A model generated the notes under the pieces. That model had not been told where the DNA came from. It made no database searches and saw only the letters and a program-made list of their open reading frames with translations. A DNA stretch of 64,000 bases from Channa striata (lineage: Eukaryota; Chordata; Actinopteri; Anabantiformes; Channidae): NCBI GenBank assembly GCA_033026295.1, contig CM065185.1, forward strand, positions 1,364,001-1,428,000, in the 5' to 3' direction. Every line of letters starts with the position of its first letter. Within the stretch, counting starts at the first letter, position 1. This document shows, piece after piece, positions 51,401 to 63,400 of this stretch. Both the position numbers and the translations under genes were made by a program.

Positions 51401-54400
51401 ACAGAAAATAATAAGGTTAACAAGCTACTTTTAATCGCACTGTTTATTGATGCATTATATTCTCATTAGTAAAAGGCCACGCTTACCAATGTCCGTCCCC
51501 TGGTCACAGCTGTACTCTACGGAATTGGCATCAGGAGGAGCAGAGCAGGATCCTTGGAGCCTGGGGCACATGGAGAACTCTGCCGTCCATTTACCATTCT
51601 TAGTGCAGCTAATTTCAGTCTTAAAACACATAAAGCCAGTAAAATTACTTTTGCTGCTTTTCCGTTGTACAACTTAACAGCAGCTATTCAGGAAATCATT
51701 TATTCAGTCAGAGTAGCAACCTGGTAACACAGTGTTGCACCGCTAAGCCCTAATGCTCCCTATGACAGTAAGCATTAACAGTGGAGTCACTTCCTTTTTT
51801 TTTAAATGCCATCCTTCGTATAGTGAACCCTTTAAATTCTTGTGTTTTGCACTTTTTAAAAACAGATAATACATTTTGCTAGTATAAAAAGATACTGCCA
51901 ATAAATGCAATGCCTCATTCACTAGTGGTATCATAATAATGTGGTGCCTTTTTTGTTGTCTAAACTTGAGAAACATGGTGGAAGTGCACATTTTCTATAT
52001 TTCTATATTTGCAATTGCAGCCATGGTGGTGCTCTCTTTTCAGTGAACATATGCTGTAAATCAACTTAAAAACTCAAAGTCTTACATTTTCCGTCGTATT
52101 CTGGCATTGCAGGGTGCAGACTGTGTCAAAGTATAGGCCATTGGTGCAGGTGTACATGCCCTGGAATACGTCAGGTAGGGCCGGACAGGATATTGGCTCA
52201 CAGCTAGTTTCCACCCACTGCCCCCCCTCCAGGCACTCCAACTTAAAGTACTTCCTAAAGACAGCATCAACGTTATGTTACTTGTAACCCTTCTGCAATG
52301 CTTGTTCAAAGTTTGCAGTATATTGGAGGGGTTTCAGTTGGTGTGGAAAAAGTTGTCCTTTCTAGAGGTGCCAACTTACATTCTAAGCTAGTGATTTTAT
52401 GTCTGATATGTGGTGTAAGAGCTAAGAAAAATGTAAATATAATAAATGTTTCAAGAGAACCGACAATAAAGGGGACTTTTATTAATAATAAAGATACTGG
52501 TTTTTAATACTCCAATTCCATATGTACTAATTCTGTACTGTCTCTTTTAAAAATGATTTGGTTCATAGTAAAATAAGAGATATCATGTAAATGCAACAGT
52601 TTGTTTTTTTTATGCAAATTTATGCGAGTACACTTACAAATGTTGGTCCAATAAAGCATCTGGCAGATGTAAATTTAATGAAATACAATTGTGTAAAATA
52701 TATATATTTTCTCAGTTTATGTTGTTTTTAGATATTTGATACACTTAATTTTACACTAATTAAAAGGTCTTCTGCTGCTGCCCATCCACTTCATGGTTTG
52801 ATGTGCACGTGGTCTGCACTTATATAGCGCTTTTCCACCTGTTGGTACTCAAAGTGCTTTACACTGCTTCTTATTGGTGGACAACTGGGCTACCAACTGT
52901 GCCACAGTCACCCCATAGAGATGCTCTTCTTATCAGCTCGAACCAGCCTGGCCACTGTCCTCTGACCTCCTCTGACCTCTGGCATCAACAAGGCATTTGC
53001 GCCCACAGAACTACCATAATATTGTTTTCCTGATGATACACTAGACATGAATCTTTTAGCTGTACCCTCATGATATTTAAAAACATGTTCTTGTGATTAA
53101 TAATAACTGATAAGGTATCCATCACAATACAGAGCCACTGCCATAAGTGCTATGTACATTGCATTGCCACTAGTCCCACACCACTTACCTCTGTGTCTTC
53201 TTATGAAGGTTTCCTTTCACATAGAAACCTGGGTTGCATTTGTAACGGCAGATAGAGCCAACATCGTGGCCTGAGGCCAGACACTCTGCTGTAAGCAGCT
53301 TGGCATTGGGTATGTTTGGAACTTCTGGACATTCTATCTTACAGTAGGCCTCCGGAAAAGACCAAAGCCCGTCCTCCAGACACACAAGCCTGTCGCTGTC
53401 ACCTGAGAAATAGAGAGGGTGAAAGAGGGGTACAGGATGATGTACATCTAGAGAATTTCAAAATATCATCGGAAAACGGAAGGAAATCTAATAGTGCAAT
53501 CAAAGATACTTAACTTAATCTAATCTAGAGTAAGCTTTTGAAACCTTCATAGTCGGAGTTGTGCTGCTAATGTATGATTTCTAGTAAGGCTGGGCCGCAT
53601 GGAAATATTATTATAAATATTAGTTGGTATCAATATTTATGAGCATACTTTACATTTCAAGTCACTACTAAAGGATGCTAACAAACTCTTCAAACCTAAA
53701 GAAGTTTGTTATTTTTTAGCTGCTCTAGCAACTGTCAGCCAATGTTGCCCTTTCAAAATACACACAATTAGGGGGCAACTTTTACCCCACTTACAACCAA
53801 GAGTAAATAATATGTGTTTGTTGCTGAACCATTCCTCAAAGAGAAAGCTGTTTGCCTTCAACCATACATGTTCTGATTGTAGACTTTTGCTACATGTGCC
53901 TTTAACATGATGCTCATGTTAAAAGCACATACCTGGACCGCAGGCACCTGGATCCCACTCAAGTGGTCACACAACTATATGGCCAATATGACGATGTGAC
54001 AGATTTTAGTCATGGGAAGGAATTACTTATTGTAGCAACAGCTGGGATCGGCTCCAGGCCCCTATAACACTGAACAGCATAAGCAGTTACATATAATGGA
54101 TAGACATCACATGCAGTGTCATGGGATAGAATTTCATACGTATGCTGAATAACACCGTTCAATATGCACATGCGAAAAACTAAACAACTAAAAAGTTAAA
54201 AAAATTCCTAGTCCAAGATTAAACATCAGCAATACAATCACAAATACTTTTAAGCTTCTATAATGCATAGATGTATGTTTCATTTTTATAAGGTGCCTAA
54301 CAAAAATGAATAATAATACATTTCCTGAGAAGTTTTTGAATCGTTTTCTTTAAGTACGTGATGACACCTGTGACGGCACTGCAAGCTACAAACATACTTA

Positions 54401-57400
54401 CGAATATGAGGCTTCAGCACTGTCCAATTTTTTATGCCTATATGGCCCCACATGAAGCATGGCTGTGATTATGTGTAGAGAATTTTTATTATGTCCATAA
54501 AATGCAATTAATCTTTAACATGGCATCACAATTTAACAAGCTATTTAAGTGTTGTGTTTATCAAATCCATTACAGCTGTACCAGTGTGTACTGAACATAA
54601 CGTACTGAATCACACAGTCTCTCTTTTACTGCTGAGTGCTACATGATGGACATTCAAACATATTTCACTAAACCGAACCCCACAAATAGAATTATTTCTC
54701 TGTAATCTGTATTTAGATCATGAATTCATGGACCTTCACTGCTGACTGCAATTCACTATGGCTTTGCTACCACAAACACAAGTATGAGGAAATCGGGATT
54801 GTTTCATCTAATCATTTCAAGAAGCATCTACAACATTGCATAACTTGCAATACTGGAAAGAGATAATGCCTTATTGTGTTTGTGTGTTCCATGAATATGT
54901 GCGTGCATGTTTGATTGTACTGGGTGCCCAGGGCATTAATGGTTCTAACTGGTTGTGATGCAAATGGTATTTTGTGGACAAATAGAAATGTGTTGTGTGT
55001 GTGTCACAATGTATGAAGTGTGAGGAAGTTTATCCAATGCTAATAGGAACATGTTCAGAAAGTGAGAATGTTTCACATTCATTCAAACTGTTAGATGGTC
55101 TGGAATTACCGTAGCTTTAAGTCATGTTTAGAGTTAGGTGTCAAGTCATGACAGCTGTAAGAATGTGTGTGTTTTCATTTCCACGGCTATAAAGCTGTGG
55201 TTGCAGCACAATGATGAGTAAGCCACATTAAGATTGTGCTCTTTTTGATTTGTGATTTTGTAAAGGGCATTCCCACTGTATTTTATAGCTACACTGGTAA
55301 TTCATTAATGTTGACTTAACAACAAAATGTTTACTGTAAAAAAAAGTTATTATTTTTTATTTATTGATTTATTTTTTATTTAGAAAATGTATTTAAATAT
55401 TAGCTGCAATTGCTTAATATTAAGGTTTAATGTCCAAGACCCCATCTGCTCTGGTTAAATATTAGAGCCTGCTTGCAACTTTTCTTTGGTGTCACCAAAG
55501 GCAAATGTAGGCCAAGTTTGGGAACTCCACTGAAACCAAGAAGCTGTTCTACACCTTCAAATCATCCATCTACCTCCTCCACTTCCTCTATCCACCTTTC
55601 CCACTGTTGAAGTTTTTGCTAGTTTCTTTATTAACAAGGTGGCAAACAATAGCTCACAGTTCTCCCCACCAGATGGAGACATCCAGCTTAATTGATCAAA
55701 CAGCGCATCACTCTCCTTCTTTTCCACTCTGAACAAACACTTACACTAATTCTAGTGATGACCCAAATCAATGTGACATCTCTCACAACAGGCAACTGTC
55801 CACCACATTTGAACGCGTTTGTGTTACCCCTCCGTTTAAAATAAAGTCCTGTATTTCTTCTTTTATATCTGACCAACACCCCCAAACAAGCAGTCTTCAA
55901 ACAATCTCAGATTTTCTTTGTCTAAAAGTCGTCATTTTAGAAAAACTGCAGTTCTGACAGACATACAGGCTGCAGAGCAGGACGAAGGCTCCAGGAGAGG
56001 AAGCGGAGATACAGACCATGTCTGCCCTCCGTCATCATGGGAAACGTTCGTTCCCTCTCCAGCAAACTGGACGAGCTCACGGCACTGACCCGGCTGCGTA
56101 AGGAATACAAGGAGAGCAGCCTCATGCGTTCTACGGAGACGTGGCTGAGCGACACGACACCGGACTCTGTGGTCGCCCTGGATGGATTTAAACTGGTTCC
56201 CCAATCTCCTCCACCTATCCCCACCCCCCTGTCTTCACACCACTCCACAACCAACCCCCTTCCTCACCCCTAACCCTGACATCAAGTCAAGTGAGGGGAG
56301 AGTTGAGATGCTTGAGAGTCAGGAAGGCTGCAGGACTGGATGAGATCAGCGCCAGACTGCTGAAGAACTGTGCTGACCAGCTTTGTGAGGTGGTCACATA
56401 CATGTTCAACCTGAGCCTCAGTCTGGAGAGGGTCTCTGTTTTGTGGAAGACTTCGTGTGTGGTTGGACTTCCCAAGGTAACTCACCCGAAGGAGCCAAAC
56501 CACTACAGACCTGTAGCCTTGACGTCCCACCTGATGAAGACCATGGAGGGGCTCGTCCTCAGGCACCTTCGTTCCGTATTGGGCACCTTTGCAGCACCCT
56601 CTGCAGTTTGCCGATAGGCCAAACATCGGGGTGGAGGACACTGGCATCTATCGCAACCGCTGTGACTGTCATGTTTTTTGACTTCTCCAGCGCTATTAAT
56701 ACCATTCAGCCGGCACTACTGCGAGGGAAGCTGGAAGGGCCAGGAGTGGATAGGCAACTCACTGCATGGACAACGGATTACCTCACCAACAGGCCACAGT
56801 ATGTGAGGTTGCGGAACTATGTGTCTGAGGTGCTGGTCTGCAGGGTACGGTACTCTCACCGTTCCTCTTTACTCTGTGCACTTCGGACTTCACCTACAAC
56901 ACTAGCAGTTTTCATCTCCAGAAATTCACTGATGACTCAGCCATAGTTGGTTGTATATCAGATGGGAATGAGCTGGAGTACAGGTCAGTGATCATGAACT
57001 TTGTGGACTGGTGTGAAAGCAACCGCCTGTGCTTAAACACCAGTAAGACAAAGGAGATAGTGATTGACTTTTGGAGAAAGACACTACCATTCACACCGGT
57101 GAACATCCAGGGCTCGGACATTGAGAGGGTGGACAGCTTCACGTACCTGGGTGTTCACCTCAACTATAAACTGGACTGGACTGACAAGACTAGTGCCTTG
57201 TACAAGAAGGGTCAAAATCGCCTCCATCTTCTGAGGAGACTGAGGTCCTTCGGCATGTGCGGGCCCATGTTAAGGACATTCTATGACTCTGTGGTGTATT
57301 CAGCTCGGTCTTCAGCACTACGCTGTGGTAATGCCCACTGGACTCTGTGGAGGAGGTGGGTGAGAGGAGGGTGTTGGCCAAGCTGACATCCATCATGGAC

Positions 57401-60400
57401 AACACCTGTCACCCGCTGCACCAGACAGTGGAGGCTCTGTGCAGCTCCTTCAGTGGCCCACTGATCCACCCTCAGCCTAGGACAGAGCGCTACCGCACGT
57501 CTTTTCATTCGTGGGATCAATAAAGATTACCTTACCTTACCTTATAGATCCCTGTAGGATGCAAAAGCTGTGAATCAGTCTTCTGTCTTAATCGTACTCC
57601 ATCTATGATCCAGATCTTCCTGTCCGCACTCTCTGATGTGGGCATATCTGGTATCAAGCTCTTGCTTGGCTAAGGTCTTACCTATCTTGGCAAACCTTCA
57701 AGGTATCTTGGGAGGGGCAAGTTTCGAATGTAATTTCACTGCCTCCCCACTTGTGTACCACATAGCTCACTTCTTGGTCCTCTTCTTTTCTCCATCTTAA
57801 ATTTACCACTCATACAGTTTTTCCTATCATTGCTATGCAGATGACAAACATCTCTTTATGTTCTTTTTACCACTGTTTTATAACACAGTTCAGCATATTT
57901 GAACAATTCTTAAGAACAATCCCCAGTTTCTTTTCAGCACTGTAGCCAGGCTGACTAAGAGCCATTGTTCAGTTGAAACTAGTATTCCCTCAACTCTATG
58001 CAGCAATTACTTTTTGAGTCGCTATTAATCCCTCATCCAGGTCTACAAACCGTTCTGCCCACAGCACTGTGCCAATGAATGGCATCAGGCGGTCCCTACA
58101 CCACATAGCAAAAGATCCCAAGCAAAGCTCTTCAGCTCAGTGGTCCTACAATGGTGGAATAACAGACTCATGCACCTTGTCTAAGTGGGGGTCTCATTGA
58201 TTTTTAGCCAAAACATTTTCTTTTGAGCATCACAGTTTAAAATGACAGGACCAGGTCAATTAATGGTAAACAAAGCATATGTAAAAAAAAAAAAAAATAA
58301 CTGGAATACAACAGAATAGAGAAATCCAACCCTTACCTTGCAGTATGGCTGGTGATCCACAGGTGAAGGAACATTGTTTGCCAAAAGTGGTTCCCCAGGG
58401 GCAACTGAATATGGCATGATAGACATGAGACTGATCTGGTAATCCACAGTCTACAGGCTGACAGCTAACTACACGATCCCATGAACCACGAAAACATTCC
58501 AGCTCTGTCTTTCTCTGGAAAAAAGGGAGATTTGTGCCCTATTACACATTAACGTCTATTTGTCTATCAATTCTTGCATATCAAACATCAAGTTGGCTTC
58601 CTCTTTAATTCACAGAGAGCATAATAGAGTTGTGTGGTACAAATAGTGATGACTACCACACACGTGTTTTTCATGAGACCCGGCCTACCAGCTTGTTGGC
58701 CACTATCTTGATTAAATCCCAATACACTTAAAGTATTGACGTACACTAATTATAACCACTGCATCAATTGTATTAACATGTAGGACAACTTCTAAATAAT
58801 ATCTAAATGGCATTTGCAGGATGTTAGAAATGCAACATATATTGCAGTACCTGACTGGGTGGAATTGCCCTGCCATTGAGGACAGTGAGGCTGAAGCCAC
58901 GGTGACAATGAATTGAGCAGCGAGAGGCCTCCCCTCCTCCTGCACACCTACAGAGACATGCTGATAGATAAATACTTCTTGTGTTTATTGTGTAAAAATC
59001 TGTCATTTCTAAGAGTTTAAGTTCAAAGGACCAACCTAACAGAGGCATGCTCTAACTGAGGGGGGCTGCAGCTGTCCATCTGGCATGGCTGCCGCAGACA
59101 GCTATCGCAGGAACGAAAGGAAGAAATCAAGAGGTGTACATAGACAAAAAGCAGAGAGAAAAAGAAAACAATTAGGAGGCTTCCACTGACTGTTTCTGAT
59201 TTCTATTTCAGGTTTCTCTCCAAATTCAGCTTAATTCACAAAATATGGGTCTTGGATTGCACTATTGTAATAAATGAAGTATTGACAGGGAAGAAAAAGA
59301 CACCTGCCTCAAATCCTATAATTTTCCTGAAATAATGTCACTTATCCCTCTTAGCATAACGTATAATCAGTGTCCCGTAGGTGCTATTTGTTGAAGACAT
59401 TTCAATTTAAAAAGCTCCATTATCTCTGACCAACTGGCTTGGACTGGCAGGACATTTAATCTGTGTGGTTGTTATGTCATTGATTCTTTGATAGTCACCT
59501 GTGGGTGTTTGTTTCATCAGGAATTTGCATGTGCCATGAGGATCAGATTACTCAAAGTGTGAAAAATTTTGATAAGTGATGTTATATACCACCTCCTCTG
59601 TTAAGGGAGAGTTGTTTTATGTAGATGCCTCCTTGGCATCTCTTTCAAACCAATGGCCTCTTTGTCCAGGATGTGGACATTGCTCCTATGTTATTCTATG
59701 AAATTGGTTGTTTGGGTTCCCCAGTGGACATCTGTGAATTCATTGCTGCACTGAACCGTATGAACTCTATAGCCTGTTTCACTCCAGACAATGTTAGGAG
59801 AATTTAGCCTTGGATCTTGTCGTGAGTTGCCTTTCACACATGTAACACACAGAGGGAGATCACCTGAGTAAGAAGTGTTCTTACATGTGAAACTTCCCTC
59901 CATTTCCATGCACGATCAGCGCACACAGGTGGCACGGTATGAGGTAAAACTTAAGCTGTGGGAAATGTGGGTATTTTGTTTACAGCACATCAGATCCATG
60001 CATCTAATAAAAAGGCTCTACCAATAGACTTTAATGCAGATGAGTGATGCATATTTTATCAACCCACTTGCCCAGTTTCATGACAGAGCAGCATGCTGCA
60101 CACAAGAGCTCACGCATGCAATACAGACATTGCAACAGGGGCATAAAGTCTGGATAATGTTGAAAATGAGATTTGCAATCACACAAACACCCCCTCCTGA
60201 CAAGGTCACGAAAATGTTAGAATTTCAGTGCATGTCTGAGAGGTGCACAGAGAAGATTGGTGGTTTGGAAAGGTTGTCAAGGAAGCCACTTATGTCAAAT
60301 TGGGATGACCCCATGTCAACAGGCCAGAGAAGGTGGCCTAAAACCACATAACAGACTTGGTCTAGACCAGACTAATCGAGCCTCAACATCAACCAACTGC

Positions 60401-63400
60401 TGTGAACAACACACGTGTGGCAATAAGGTCAATACTAGTCCAATTCTAGGGGCTGTGAACTTTGTTTTGAATTCAGAAACTGTGTTTCATGTTCTATAAA
60501 GATGAACCAGTTATTTTTGAATAGTGTGAACTGAGCTTGCTAGACAGCAACTGTGGCTCAAGATGGCTTCACTTCTGAGGAACTGTCCATCCAATTATCC
60601 ATCATTGCCACTATATACGTGTGTGTGTGAATACATATATATTACCATAACATTAAGTAGAAACAGGAAGCTGCTCATTTCACAGCTCTCACTCATGGTT
60701 AGTACTCAACTCAACTTAACTCTCTCTCTAACGTATTATAGAGAAATTCCTAGGTGCATTTCCAGGTATTTACTGTAACTTTTTTGGTCAGTTTCCACAT
60801 TATTACCAATGTGTTTTTTTTGTCTCCAATCTCTCCTCTAGATATATATACATCATAAATAGCAAGTTATTACCCAGTTTTTTTTTAGGATTTACCATAT
60901 CACTTTAACACTTTTTATGTGCTGTTACCTACATAATATTTTTCATAGACTCTATTAGTTTGTTATTTTCAAAATATTACCCCTTATTACCCTCTGCATA
61001 CCAAGCTTTAAAATAAAGTAGTACCAGTCTTAAGTCTGTGTTCTAAAAATGTTTGTTTCTAGAACTACAACGTATTTAAAGTTTCTCTTGTCTTTGATTT
61101 AATGATTTCATTTTTATGTGAGGACATTTGTTTTCTGCACTTAATATTATGAGAAACAGTTTTACAGGTGTGTGTAAAAGTGTGTGCATGTTTATTAAGT
61201 AGGTAGTTGTGGGAAGGCCCACCCTCTGATGCGCACCCAGTCAGGGCGAAGGTGCTGAAGTGGCAAGAGGTCCTCAGGGCTACACCTTCCACTGCCACAG
61301 AGGGGGAGGATAAGAGGAGGATAATAGAGGTGGTGAGGAAGAAGGGCTGAGAGAGGTCATGGGTCACATTCACTACCAATGGGTTCCGATGGCATGACAG
61401 ATCATGTGTCCCTAGGGAGAAGGAAAAGTTTCCAGTAGCCATTTAGCCTGCAATCCTACCAGCTAGCAATATAGTCTTACTTTGGTTTCCTGAAAATATG
61501 ATCAAATATATAAATTAATAAGTAAAAGCACCAAGTGAGTGGTTTTTGCCAGTAGTGTCAGACAGGAAGATGGTTGCTGTCCTCCGACACTGCTCCCCAG
61601 ACCATGACCCATCTGAAGCCAGATACACCATTACAGAGGCTGCAACTCCAGGATTGACAAATCCCACCTGAAAAGGCATTTTGACAATTATGGTTGGAAT
61701 AGAATCTTGCCCATAGTCAGTTGATCCCTTCATTATTGTGGGGTTGTGAATAAAACTTTGTTAATTCTTCCATTACACCTTCACTGATTTAATCATTATA
61801 CAAGAAACACATGTTAGATTCCTGGTCCAGCCATTATTATCTGTAGCAAAATTTAAACTTTTAAAAACCACCTGTCAAGTCCACAGACTGTGTTCCATAA
61901 TCAAAATATTAATTTTGGGTTGGGTAGAGTATCACTTTGAAGAAACACACTAACTTACTAATGGCCTTTCAGAAAAAGGTGAAGGTCTTGCAAATGAAGA
62001 CATAGGACTGTTAATTTAGACTGATGCCTTTTGGAGAGCTTTTCAGATCAAAGAAGACTAGATATTTAAGATGAGGGAAGCCTTTCAGAGACAGGAAGAA
62101 CACTTCAAGGCAAAAGAAGTGTTTCAGAAAGAGCTGGCAGATATGGGTGTTATAATGAAACCTCTTCAGGCAGTGAAAATGTCTTTAGGGAGAAGGCGGC
62201 CTTCCAGAGAGGTTGCAGAAATGTCTGATAAAGAGGGTGTCCATACAAGAAGCAGCGGATGGAAAGATGAGTCATTCAACAAAAAGTGGAAATGAAGAAA
62301 GAGAAAGAAAAAAAAATGAAGAAGTACGTGCGAGAAAAAGGAGAGAGAAAAGTTCCTGACTGTAAAGGACTCCACAATCCAGGCAATGACGGACATAGTT
62401 GTGAAGTTATCAGTCAAATCAACAGCTTGCCTACGCTTAGTCTGGACCTGCAAAGTTGACTGTGGGAACTCTGCTGTGGAAAGATTAAATAATACAAAAC
62501 TACTAAATATGAGAACCAGACACGGGTGTGGAATGGAAAAATAGCTCCAACTACAGTGTACACAATCCAGGACATCTATGTGAAGCAGTGAGTGTGTTGG
62601 AGCTGCAAAGATAAGCTAAACATTAAGGCTTATAAATCATTTCAACTGCAGCAGCAGCAGCAACAATCATAAATTTAATCAATTTTAGACACTGCCTGTA
62701 ATCACAAACAATTAATTCATGATATGTAACCTTCGACAATCACAAATGATCAAGAGCAAAATGAGCAATTAATGATTTTGTACCTCTGTGTTTTGCAAAG
62801 ACAAATTCTAATTAGAAATTATGAAATCAAGATTCCTAAGAGATCTATTTATGATTACCAAATTATTAGTTTTCCCTCAGATTCAAGTATGATAATAACT
62901 TATGAACCCTTTAAGTAATAAATTATGAATAATGAGTTAATAAATAAAGTTTTATTTTCCACGATTTCCATGATTTAACAGTCAATAATTAATGATTTCA
63001 TACCCATGCAGTCAAAATATCACTGTAAATACAGAATAGGTACAAGATTAGTAATAATTTTGGTAATCGTCTACAGATCATTAGAACTCATAATTTACAG
63101 TTGACCTGAAAAATAAGTAATTATAGTAACCAATGCACTGTATGAATCATGAAAATGTTACAAAGTCAGGAACATGTGCGTGTGGAGGTCTTAGCAAGCA
63201 GTCGTTGTGTGAGGCCTTTTAATTCATTTTGAAAAGAACTGGAAAGTGCTCGAAGCTGTAGGAAACAGAGTAGCCACCCACAATCATTCAGCGGAGGGGA
63301 AAAGACACACAAAATCAAACGCACCTTAAGCCAAAATGGATGTTCCAGGTCATTATTTGTGTCAGGCTGGGCGGTACAAGGGAACCAGGCATCACTGGGC

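Noticed and set aside
63160..63324. Extension of the pappa2 exon beyond 63325 (open frame to 63166)
   Set aside because: The AAG/GTGCGT donor joins in phase to the homologous sequence at 61667; the extension would break the domain.
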